Source: Arion vulgaris (Eukaryota; Mollusca; Gastropoda; Stylommatophora; Arionidae). From it: a stretch of 64,000 bases of DNA. How positions within the stretch are numbered: position 1 is the stretch's first letter; each line of letters starts with the position of its first letter. Made by a program: the position numbers and the translations under genes. Below the pieces are notes generated by a model. The model saw only the letters and a list, made by a program, of their open reading frames with translations, had not been told where the DNA came from and did no database searches. Below are positions 34,539-43,894 of the stretch, in pieces. Location of the stretch: NCBI GenBank assembly GCA_020796225.1, contig CM036755.1, forward strand, positions 17,361,317-17,425,316, written 5' to 3'.

Positions 34539-34975
34539 ATATGAGGAATATTATCATAACACTCCAGACATGTCCAAATGTGCTCTGATCTACGCCTCAG
34601 CAAATCCAGCAGCGTCCAGCGGCCCAACACGTCAGTTCGATGGAGATTAATCAATCTTATTGCATATTTGTTATGTCGTTCTTTTCGGGCTGTATCAATA
34701 TCGACATCCATCTCTCTAAATCTGTTCAGTGACTGGGATTCACAACTACGAAACTCCTCTGTTCAGAAAGACTTTTTCAATGCGTAAAGAATGTTCGGTC
34801 CATTTAAAACTCCATGCGATATCGTAGCCATGCCGGCCAATCTATCAGCTCGTTCATTACTCCTGATTCCTGCATGCTGATGGATAAAATGAAGATGCTT
34901 TCTGTGATCCCTGTCTATACTAGTACCTACATTGAGTTTAATATTGTTTATCTGTAGTGTGTGGTGTGCCATTTT
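34530..34975 (-). pseudogene. LINE RNase H domain and C-terminal remnant
   Basis: The minus-strand frame 34972-34763 reads HRKHLHFIHQHAGIRSNERA and DRLAGMATISHGVLNG. This matches the 'HAGI.GNERAD.LA' block of RNase H in non-LTR elements with an RNase H domain (I/R1-like groups). A second frame, 34711-34526, continues with DTARKERHNKYAIRLINL and DLLRRRSEHIWTCLECYDNI. A frameshift near 34740 separates them. The 12-bp satellite abuts its 3' side. Confidence 0.8.
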
Positions 34976-35026
34976 GTTTTTCTATCAGTCTTCTTTTATT
35001 TATTGTTATTCCATTATGCTGTGACC

Positions 35027-35167
35027 TTCATATATCAACCTTGTATATCCACCTTCATATATCAACCTTGTATATCCACCTTCATGTATCAACCTTGTAT
35101 TCCCACCTTCATATATCAACCTTGTATATCCACCTTTATATATCAACCTTGTATAACCACCTTCATA
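35027..35167. repeat. 27-bp minisatellite, ~5 copies
   Basis: The unit is TTCATATATCAACCTTGTAT plus ATCCACC. Confidence 0.95.
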
Positions 35168-35369
35168 AGGCATCTAATTTAAGAAATACTCTCACACACT
35201 TTCCTGGAAGTCAACAATTGTCTCTGGAATGTTCTCCAAACCAATGGTTCTAAAAGTGGTACATATGTACCCTTCTCTGAGTTGGTCGATATCCTTCCCC
35301 GGGGATATAAGTAAATTATGTATTACATTTTATTATTGTAATTACAAATATTATTATGATGTGTTTAGA
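35168..35369. other. Unique spacer
   Basis: No recognised feature. Confidence 0.4.
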
Positions 35370-35800
35370 ACACATTGGACAACCTTAACATTAATGGGAG
35401 ACGAGACAGACAAAGACAGTGAGAGAAAATTATAAACAGTTTGGCTTCATGGCCGAGAAGAGTATCAACATCCAAACTGATAATCAGTTGACCAAGGAAT
35501 ATAATCAATAAATAAACAGGGTACAGGTATTAAGAGTTTCCAAAAAAACAAATGAGCCATTCTAAAAAAACTCACGGGGGTGGGGGTCGAAGGACTAGGG
35601 TAAGTGGTTCGAGTCCCGTGTTTGTCTATTTGTTTTTCGGAAGCTCTTAATACCTGTACCATGTTTATTTGTTGATCATATTCGTTACTTCCGTTGTTTC
35701 CTCTGGGGTTCTTGAAAAAACTCCTTGTGCTCATCTTGACCAAGGAAATACGTTTGTGGAGACTCATGCTCGCCTACGCCAGTGGACATGACAGATGATG
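35370..35800 (+). pseudogene. LINE 3' end (TGATGA-tail family), interrupted by palindromic SINE
   Basis: The left piece 35370-35499 (GGAGACGAGACAGACAAAGA, then TGGCTTCATGGCCGAGAAGA) and the right piece 35736-35800 (CGTTTGTGGAGACTCATGCT, then GATGATGATGAT) together match the 12250-12416 LINE tail. The 248 bp between them are the palindromic SINE and one target-site copy. The coding sense is decayed. Confidence 0.8.
35488..35747 (+). mobile_element. Palindromic SINE A element with 12-bp target-site duplication
   Basis: It is flanked by TTGACCAAGGAA at 35488-35499 and 35736-35747. The left arm (35500-35556, antisense) starts at the TATAATCAAT end of SINE A. The right arm (35585-35735, sense) carries GGTTCGAGTCCCGTGTTTGT and runs to the full 3' end CTCCTTGTGCTC. 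The centre is a ~30-nt G-rich segment (CACGGGGGTGGGGGTC) in place of the tRNA-like head. The short arm breaks at the same SINE position (the TGATCA region) as in the 20.3-kb element. Confidence 0.85.
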
Positions 35801-35856
35801 ATGATTGTTTTGAAAAAGCTAATTGCAAACATTTTTATTATTTCGAAATGCTCAAC

Positions 35857-36140
35857 CGATGTCATATTCTATGTGTAGATCTATAGGCGCTCAGTCGTCT
35901 ACAGCGTATGCCCGATGTCATATTCTGTGTGTAGACCTATAGGCGCTCAGTCTCCTACAGCGTATGCCCGATGTCATATTCTATGTGTAGATCTATAGGC
36001 GCTCAGTCGTCTACAGCGTATGCCCGATGTCATATTCTGTGTGTAGACCTATAGGCGCTCAGTCGTCTACAGCGTATGTCCGATGTCATATTATGTGTGT
36101 AGATCTATAGGCGCTCAGTCGTCTACAGTGTATGCTGAGT
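35857..36140. repeat. 56-bp minisatellite, 5 copies
   Basis: The unit is CGATGTCATATTCTGTGTGT plus AGACCTATAGGCGCTCAGTC plus GTCTACAGCGTATGCC. Confidence 0.95.
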
Positions 36141-36514
36141 GGTATGCACTGTGATCGTTTCTTTGGCCAAGGAAGCTTATGTGTCCAATCAGTTGTAAGG
36201 AATACTATGTTTAACATACTTAGCCTGTTCTCATCCTCCGCCCGACTTGCCAGAAGTAGAGTAACATTTAAAACTACAACTCTAAATGGCTACATTCTGC
36301 TGCAACTCTGAATGGCTACATTCTGCTGCAAACCGGTTTTCTGATAATCTTTTTTTCCTCGAATTCTGTTTGCTTTACAGCGTCAGGTCAAGAAGAGATT
36401 TTTAAAAGGGTTTCCTGATAAAAGCTGTTAAAATAATAATTCCATTTATGAAGAATCAGCGCCCGTTGTTTTGGCATTTAGATAGTTTCAGTAGCCAATG
36501 CATTTCAACATTAG
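36141..36514. other. Unique spacer with a small tandem duplication
   Basis: AATGGCTACATTCTGCTGCAA occurs twice (36285-36331). Nothing else was recognised. Confidence 0.5.
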
Positions 36515-36587
36515 ATAGCTTGACCTGGACAGAGCGTTGCCACTCTAACAATCCTTTCTCTCTCGTATGTCAATGTATTTCAACATC
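36515..36587 (-). pseudogene. LINE L-B extreme 3' end, minus strand
   Basis: TAGCTTGACCTGGACAGAGC to CCTTTCTCTCTCGTATGTCA aligns to 29586-29650, the 3' end of the L-B copy. It is immediately followed by SINE C. A second 3' end of the same family begins at 37106. Confidence 0.55.
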
Positions 36588-36992
36588 TGTGGCGTAGAGG
36601 TTAGGTGTTTGTCTGTCGTGTCAAAGGTACAAGGTTCGCTCCCTCGTGAAGCCATCTGGATATTTTCCCAGATATCCGGGATCTCAGTGTAGGTGAGATC
36701 GAGTTCCTAGTCCTATTGGAGACGGACGATAAAACGTAAGTCCCGTGTTTAATCTGAGAACGTAAAAGAACTCTCGGCAGTTCAACATCGTGAAGAACTG
36801 GCTGGAAAGCCGCTGCCTAGGCAAACTACATCAGAAAAAAATTAAGAAATAAACTTTCTTACAAACATCCACCATCCACCTTATAAACATTCACCATCTT
36901 CAAAATGACATCGGAACCCTCGCCGGTGCTACGGAGTTCATGCAATGCAGCGGAGATCGTCATGTGTAAGAAAGAGATCGGAGCACACATGG
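36588..36992 (+). mobile_element. SINE family C copy, ~405 bp
   Basis: The head has TGGCGTAGAGGTTAGG (A-box-like) and GGTTCGCTCCC (B-box-like). The body contains GGAGACGGACGATAAAACGT and GAAAGCCGCTGCCTAGGCAA. The 3' part has CCCTCGCCGGTGCTACGGAG and TGTGTAAGAAAGAGATCGGA. It is the plus-strand equivalent of 26510-27130 without the nested SINE. A 117-aa frame from 36905 is the SINE read through. Confidence 0.75.
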
Positions 36993-37019
36993 TTATTCAT
37001 GGAAGTGCAATGATGATGG

Positions 37020-37105
37020 TCTTATCAAACAATCAATCAAACAATCAATCAATCAATCAATCAATCAAACAATCAATCAATCAATCAAACAATCAATCAA
37101 TCAAA
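37020..37105. repeat. (AATC)n microsatellite
   Basis: AATCAATCAAACAATC repeats. Confidence 0.95.
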
Positions 37106-37690
37106 CCTGAACAGAACTTTGCTACTCTAATAGTTCTATATCTCTCTCCTATGTCAGATGTCTCATTGCCGTCATGTTCAAACCATCAGTTACATCCTGA
37201 ATTCATCTTCTCCGTAGTCTTCCTCTTATCCTCTTTGTTAGGGTGCCTCTTTCCTTAACTCTTAGAATACGAAACTCCACCTGACAGACCATAAAGTTAG
37301 TTCCCATTTTACGACAAGCCACTTCACGGACCATATGGTTCTAACCAGTTGTTAATATATCGTAGAGGACTTTAATGCTTTAAGTGTATTTTAAAATTCA
37401 AATACAGCAAGTGGGTGTTTGTAATAGATCTTTCAATTGTGCACATTTTGGTGTATGCAGTTTGTCTCTGCTGTTGAATGTAAGAAAGTTATAACAAATT
37501 TTGTAAGGACATCTTAGCCTTAAAATTTGTTCCTCCTAAACAGTGCGTAAAAAGGTAGTTTTAGAACGCGCATTGTAAGAGTTAATGGTCGTTTCTACCC
37601 CATTCGTTTCTTTTTATATATCAAAAATACATCACTTTTCTCATTTTTTAAATAGTATCAGCCAATTTTCTTTAATTTTTGAGTTCCTTC
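37106..37690 (-). pseudogene. LINE L-B 3' part, split by a TTAA MITE
   Basis: 37106-37258 and 37582-37690 align to 29590-29860, the minus-strand L-B copy (CATCTTCTCCGTAGTCTTCC, then TTTTTATATATCAAAAATAC). The MITE at 37259-37581 sits between them and its removal restores the alignment. The 52-bp array begins at the LINE's TTCTG...TTCTGTA segment. Confidence 0.8.
37255..37585. mobile_element. TTAA-flanked MITE, 323 bp (piggyBac-like)
   Basis: TTAA stands at 37255-37258 and 37582-37585. The ends are CTCTTAGAATACG (left) and CTCTTACAATGCG (right, inward), 11 of 13 identical. It interrupts a LINE whose uninterrupted copy at 29.7 kb confirms the insertion point. No ORF is present. The ends differ from those of the 27429 element beyond the first six bases. 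Confidence 0.8.
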
Positions 37691-40600
37691 TGTATAAATC
37701 TAGTTGTTCTTTTCTCTGTCCATGACAAACGGAGAAATCTTCTGTATAAATCTAGTTGTTCTCTTCTCTGTCCATGACAAACGGAGAAATCTTCTGTATA
37801 AATCTAGTTGTTCTCTTCTCTGTCCATGACAAACGGAGAAATCTTCTGTATAAATCTAGTTGTTCTCTTCTCTGTCCATGACAAACAGAGAAATCTTCTG
37901 TATAAATCTAGTTGTTCTCTTCTCTGTCCATGACAAACGGAGAAATCTTCTGTATAAATCTAGTTGTTCTCTTCTCTGTCCATGACAAACGGAGAAATCT
38001 TCTGTATAAATCTAGTTGTTCTCTTCTCTGTCCATGACAAACAGAGAAATCTTCTGTATAAATCTAGCTGTTCTCTTCTCTGTCCATGACAAACGGAGAA
38101 ATCTTCTGTATAAATCTAGCTGTTCTCTTCTCTGTCCATGACAAACGGAGAAATCTTCTGTATAAATCTAGTTGTTCTCTTCTCTGTCCATGACAAACAG
38201 AGAAATCTTCTGTATAAATCTAGCTGTTCTCTTCTCTGTCCATGACAAACAGAGAAATCTTCTGTATAAATCTAGCTGTTCTCTTCTCTGTCCATGACAA
38301 ACAGATAAATCTTCTGTATAAATCTAGTTGTTCTCTTCTCTGTCCATGACAAACGGAGAAATCTTCTGTATAAATCTAGTTGTTCTCTTCTCTGTCCATG
38401 ACAAACAGAGAAATCTTCTGTATAAATCTAGCTGTTCTCTTCTCTGTCCATGACAAACGGAGAAATCTTCTGTATAAATCTAGTTGTTCTTTTCTCTGTC
38501 CATGACAAACGGAGAAATCTTCTGTATAAATCTAGTTGTTCTCTTCTCTGTCCATGACAAACTGAGAAATCTTCTGTATAAATCTAGTTGTTCTTTTCTC
38601 TGTCCATGACAAACAGAGAAATCTTCTGTATAAATCTAGTTGTTCTCTTCTCTGTCCATGACAAACAGAGACATCTTCTGTATAAATCTAGTTGTTCTCT
38701 TCTCTGTCCATGACAAACAGAGAAATCTTCTGTATAAATCTAGTTGTTCTCTTCTCTGTCCATGACAAACAGAGAAATCTTCTGTATAAATCTAGTTGTT
38801 CTCTTCTCTGTCCATGACAAACGGAGAAATCTTCTGTATAAATCTAGTTGTTCTCTTCTCTGTCCATGACAAACAGAGAAATCTTCTGTATAAATCTAGT
38901 TGTTCTCTTCTCTGTCCATGACAAACAGAGAAATCTTCTTTATAAATCTAGCTGTTCTCTTCTCTGTCCATGACAAACAGAGAAATCTTCTGTATAAATC
39001 TAGTTGTTCTCTTCTCTGTCCATGACAAACGGAGAAATCTTCTGTATAAATCTAGTTGTTCTCTTCTCTGTCCATGACACACAGAGAAATCTTCTGTATA
39101 AATCTAGTTGTTCTCTTCTCTGTCCATGACAAACAGAGAAATCTTCTGTATAAATCTAGCTGTTCTCTTCTCTGTCCATGACAAACAGAGAAATCTTCTG
39201 TATAAATCTAGTTGTTCTCTTCTCTGTCCATGACAAACGGAGAAATCTTCTGTATAAATCTAGTTGTTCTCTTCTCTGTCCATGACAAACGGAGAAATCT
39301 TCTGTATAAATCTAGTTGTTCTCTTCTCTGTCCATGACAAACAGAGAAATCTTCTGTATAAATCTAGCTGTTCTCTTCTCTGTCCATGACAAACAGAGAA
39401 ATCTTCTGTATAAATCTAGTTGTTCTCTTCTCTGTCCATGACAAACTGAGAAATCTTCTGTATAAATCTAGTTGTTCTTTTCTCTGTCCATGACAAACGG
39501 AGAAATCTTCTGTATAAATCTAGTTGTTCTCTTCTCTGTCCATGACAAACAGAGAAATCTTCTGTATAAATCTAGCTGTTCTCTTCTCTGTCCATGACAA
39601 ACGGAGAAATCTTCTGTATAAATCTAGCTGTTCTCTTCTCTGTCCATGACAAACGGAGAAATCTTCTGTATAAATCTAGTTGTTCTCTTCTCTGTCCATG
39701 ACAAACAGAGAAATCTTCTGTATAAATCTAGCTGTTCTCTTCTCTGTCCATGACAAACAGAGAAATCTTCTGTATAAATCTAGCTGTTCTCTTCTCTGTC
39801 CATGACAAACAGATAAATCTTCTGTATAAATCTAGTTGTTCTCTTCTCTGTCCATGACAAACAGAGAAATCTTCTGTATAAATCTAGCTGTTCTCTTCTC
39901 TGTCCATGACAAACAGATAAATCTTCTGTATAAATCTAGTTGTTCTCTTCTCTGTCCATGACAAACGGAGAAATCTTCTGTATAAATCTAGTTGTTCTCT
40001 TCTCTGTCCATGACAAACAGAGAAATCTTCTGTATAAATCTAGCTGTTCTCTTCTCTGTCCATGACAAACGGAGAAATCTTCTGTATAAATCTAGTTGTT
40101 CTTTTCTCTGTCCATGACAAACGGAGAAATCTTCTGTATAAATCTAGTTGTTCTCTTCTCTGTCCATGACAAACTGAGAAATCTTCTGTATAAATCTAGT
40201 TGTTCTTTTCTCTGTCCATGACAAACAGAGAAATCTTCTGTATAAATCTAGTTGTTCTCTTCTCTGTCCATGACAAACAGAGACATCTTCTGTATAAATC
40301 TAGTTGTTCTCTTCTCTGTCCATGACAAACAGAGAAATCTTCTGTATAAATCTAGTTGTTCTCTTCTCTGTCCATGACAAACAGAGAAATCTTCTGTATA
40401 AATCTAGTTGTTCTCTTCTCTGTCCATGACAAACGGAGAAATCTTCTGTATAAATCTAGTTGTTCTCTTCTCTGTCCATGACAAACAGAGAAATCTTCTG
40501 TATAAATCTAGTTGTTCTCTTCTCTGTCCATGACAAACAGAGAAATCTTCTTTATAAATCTAGCTGTTCTCTTCTCTGTCCATGACAAACAGAGAAATCT

Positions 40601-42585
40601 TCTGTATAAATCTAGTTGTTCTCTTCTCTGTCCATGACAAACGGAGAAATCTTCTGTATAAATCTAGTTGTTCTCTTCTCTGTCCATGACACACAGAGAA
40701 ATCTTCTGTATAAATCTAGTTGTTCTCTTCTCTGTCCATGACAAACAGAGAAATCTTCTGTATAAATCTAGCTGTTCTCTTCTCTGTCCATGACAAACAG
40801 AGAAATCTTCTGTATAAATCTAGTTGTTCTCTTCTCTGTCCATGACAAACGGAGAAATCTTCTGTATAAATCTAGTTGTTCTCTTCTCTGTCCATGACAA
40901 ACGGAGAAATCTTCTGTATAAATCTAGTTGTTCTCTTCTCTGTCCATGACAAACAGAGAAATCTTCTGTATAAATCTAGCTGTTCTCTTCTCTGTCCATG
41001 ACAAACAGAGAAATCTTCTGTATAAATCTAGTTGTTCTCTTCTCTGTCCATGACAAACTGAGAAATCTTCTGTATAAATCTAGTTGTTCTTTTCTCTGTC
41101 CATGACAAACGGAGAAATCTTCTGTATAAATCTAGTTGTTCTCTTCTCTGTCCATGACAAACGGAGAAATCTTCTGTATAAATCTAGTTGTTCTCTTCTC
41201 TGTCCATAACAAACAGAGAAATCTTCTGTATAAATCTAGCTGTTCTCTTCTCTGTCCATGACAAACGGAGAAATCTTCTGTATAAATCTAGTTGTTCTCT
41301 TCTCTGTCCATGACAAACGGAGAAATCTTCTGTATAAATCTAGTTGTTCTCTTCTCTGTCCATGACAAACGGAGAAATCTTCTGTATAAATCTAGTTGTT
41401 CTCTTCTCTGTCCATGACAAACAGAGAAATCTTCTGTATAAATCTAGCTGTTCTCTTCTCTGTCCATGACAAACAGAGAAATCTTCTGTATAAATCTAGT
41501 TGTTCTCTTCTCTGTCCATGACAAACAGAGAAATCTTCTGTATAAATCTAGTTGTTCTCTTCTCTGTCCATGACAAACAGAGAAATCTTCTGTATAAATC
41601 TAGTTGTTCTCTTCTCTGTCCATGACAAACTGAGAAATCTTCTGTATAAATCTGGTTGTTCTTTTCTCTGTCCATGACAAACAGAGAAATCTTCTGTATA
41701 AATCTAGTTGTTCTCTTCTCTGTCCATGACAAACGGAGAAATCTTCTGTATAAATCTAGTTGTTCTCTTCTCTGTCCATGACAAACAGAGAAATCTTCTG
41801 TATAAATCTAGTTGTTCTCTTCTCTGTCCATGACAAACAGAGAAATCTTCTGTATAAATCTAGTTGTTCTCTTCTCTGTCCATGACAAACAGAGAAATCT
41901 TCTGTATAAATCTAGTTGTTCTCTTCTCTGTCCATGACAAACAGAGAAATCTTCTGTATAAATCTAGTTGTTCTCTTCTCTGTCCATGACAAACAGAGAA
42001 ATCTTCTGTATAAATCTAGTTGTTCTCTTCTCTGTCCATGACAAACAGAGAAATCTTCTGTATAAATCTAGTTGTTCTCTTCTCTGTCCATGACAAACTG
42101 AGAAATCTTCTGTATAAATCTAGTTGTTCTTTTCTCTGTCCATGACAAACAGAGAAATCTTCTGTATAAATCTAGTTGTTCTCTTCTCTGTCCATGACAA
42201 ACGGAGAAATCTTCTGTATAAATCTAGTTGTTCTCTTCTCTGTCCATGACAAACAGAGAAATCTTCTGTATAAATCTAGTTGTTCTCTTCTCTGTCCATG
42301 ACAAACAGAGAAATCTTCTGTATAAATCTAGTTGTTCTCTTCTCTGTCCATGACAAACAGAGAAATCTTCTGTATAAATCTAGTTGTTCTCTTCTCTGTC
42401 CATGACAAACAGAGAAATCTTCTGTATAAATCTAGTTGTTCTCTTCTCTGTCCATGACAAACAGAGAAATCTTCTGTATAAATCTAGTTGTTCTCTTCTC
42501 TGTCCATGACAAACAGAGAAATCTTCTGTATAAATCTAGTTGTTCTCTTCTCTGTCCATGACAAACAGAGAAATCTTCTGTAACA
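37690..42585. repeat. 52-bp satellite, ~94 copies, grown inside a LINE
   Basis: The unit is TTCTGTATAAATCTAGTTGT plus TCTCTTCTCTGTCCATGACA plus AACAGAGAAATC. It aligns to a single-copy 52-bp segment of LINE L-B at 29850-29903 (TTCTGGATAGATC.. up to GGACTC) that is followed there by TTCTGTAAC. The LINE sequence resumes after the last unit with TTCTGTAACACTTATATTC. Variants are AACGG/AACAG/AACTG, CTAGTTG/CTAGCTG and CTCTTC/CTTTTC. Rare variants recur 1,612 bp apart (31 units): ACATCTTC at 38671 and 40283, CTTCTTTATA at 38935 and 40547, and ATGACACAC at 39073 and 40685. A 468-bp (9-unit) repeat is visible near 41629 and 42097. Confidence 0.95.
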
Positions 42586-42858
42586 CTTATATTCTTCTTC
42601 TTCGAAGGCTCCATATTGATCACTTGTTAACCACTCTGTGTGATTTGTATGTGATCTGAGTCTAAGAGCAGTATTCGCTGTGTCAGTTATGCGCCTACAA
42701 GTAGGCCAGCACATCCGATTTCTGCGATGCTTTTATTTACTAGTGTAGCTTTCCTAGGTCCTATATCATTCGCCTCTTACAACATGCTTTGTAGGTCACA
42801 GTGGTACTATTCTTTGCTTCCATTGCGAGTTCCGACACCACACTGGTGACTTATATTC
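42585..42858 (-). mobile_element. Retroposed repeat family D copy with 10-bp target-site duplication
   Basis: The element 42595-42848 is flanked by ACTTATATTC at 42585-42594 and 42849-42858. The minus-strand 3' end is a GAAGAAGAA tail adjacent to the left target-site copy. It matches 25865-26115. It is inserted in LINE L-B, whose sequence resumes at AAAAGGCTACATACACTTTT. Nature unknown (a SINE or the very end of a LINE). Confidence 0.85.
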
Positions 42859-42945
42859 AAAAGGCTACATACACTTTTTATTCACTGCTTTGTTTAATGT
42901 TCCATAAGTTGCCACCGGAAATATGTATGCCTTTTTTAGTATTCT
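42859..42945 (-). pseudogene. LINE L-B internal segment
   Basis: It aligns to 29927-30030 (CACTGC.TT..TTAAATG..CC, then GTTGCCAC.GG.AATAT). On the minus strand the coding sense is the 'ACIFPVATYG' region (AYIFPVATYGTLNKAVNK). It links the 52-bp and 48-bp arrays and shows that both lie in one LINE copy. Confidence 0.8.
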
Positions 42946-43468
42946 GATCTTTGTTTTTCCTATCACTTTTATTCCTATCTGTTTTTGGTATTCTGATCTT
43001 TGTTTTTCTATCACTTTTATTCCTATCTGTTTTTGGTATTCTGATCTTTGTTTTTCTATCACTTTTATTCCTATCTGTTTTTGGTATTCTGATCTTTGTT
43101 TTTCTAACAGTTTTATTCCTATCTGTTTTTGGTATTCTGATCTTTGTTTTTCTAACAGTTTTATTCCTATCTGTTTTTGGTATTCTGATCTTTGTTTTCA
43201 TCACTTTTATTCCTATCTGTTTTTGGTATTCTGATCTTTGTTTTTCTATCACTTTTATTCCTATCTGTTTTTGGTATTCTGATCTTTGTTTTTCTATCAC
43301 TTTTATTCCTATCTGTTTTTGGTATTCTGATCTTTGTTTTTCTATCACTTTTATTCCTATCTGTTTTTGGTATTCTGATCTTTGTTTTTCTATCACTTTT
43401 ATTCCTATCTGTTTTTGGTATTCTGATCTTTGTTTTTCTATCACTTTTATTCCTATCTGTTTTTGGTT
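42940..43468. repeat. 48-bp minisatellite, ~11 copies, grown inside the same LINE
   Basis: The unit is CTATCACTTTTATTCCTATC plus TGTTTTTGGTATTCTGATCT plus TTGTTTTT. TAGTATTCTGATCTTTGTTT is present once in LINE L-B at 30011-30030. On the minus strand the 16-codon unit (KTKIRIPKTDRNKSDR) keeps a frame of up to 188 codons, which is a repeat and not an independent protein. Confidence 0.9.
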
Positions 43469-43545
43469 AGGTTTTTGTAAGACTATGTTTTTCTTCTTTT
43501 AACATCTTTTATCTCATTTCAATTTCTTAGCACTGAACGAGATAT

Positions 43546-43762
43546 TCCACAACTCTACTAGAGTCTATCTTGGTTCAGTAGAGTTGTGTGAATATCTTGG
43601 TTCAGTAGAGTTGTGTGAATATCTTGGTTCAGTAGAGTTGTGTGAATATCTTGGTTCAGTAGAGTTGTGAATATCTCGGTTCAGTAGAGTTGTGAATATC
43701 TCGGTTCAGTAGAGTTGTGAATATCTCGGTTCAGTAGAGTTGTGAATATCTCGGTTTAGTAG
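43546..43762. repeat. 25-27 bp minisatellite, ~8 copies, starting with an inverted repeat
   Basis: The unit is GTTGTGTGAATATCTTGGTT plus CAGTAGA, later shortened to GTTGTGAATATCTCGGTTCA plus GTAGA. The left edge CACAACTCTACT is the inverse of AGTAGAGTTGTG in the first unit, making a 12-bp inverted repeat. Confidence 0.9.
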
Positions 43763-43768
43763 AAGTCG

Positions 43769-43878
43769 GATGTGTTGACCTACTCACAGGCACATAACTG
43801 ACACAACGTGACTCAGATCACATACAAATAACAAATAGTGGTTTAACAAGTGATCAATATGGAGTGTTCGAAGAAAAA
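43769..43878 (+). mobile_element. Repeat family D, truncated plus-strand copy
   Basis: TCGGATGTGTTGACCTACTC to GTGATCAATATGGAG, then TTCGAAGAAAAA, is the reverse complement of part of 42595-42848. It ends in the A-rich GAAGAAAAA tail expected of its 3' end. Confidence 0.75.
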
Positions 43879-43894
43879 TACCAAAGTAAAGAAT

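Noticed and set aside
42878..43444. A lysine/arginine-rich 188-aa protein (KIRIPKTDRNK repeats)
   Set aside because: It is a 48-bp repeat derived from LINE coding sequence. The neighbouring LINE is broken and no gene start exists.
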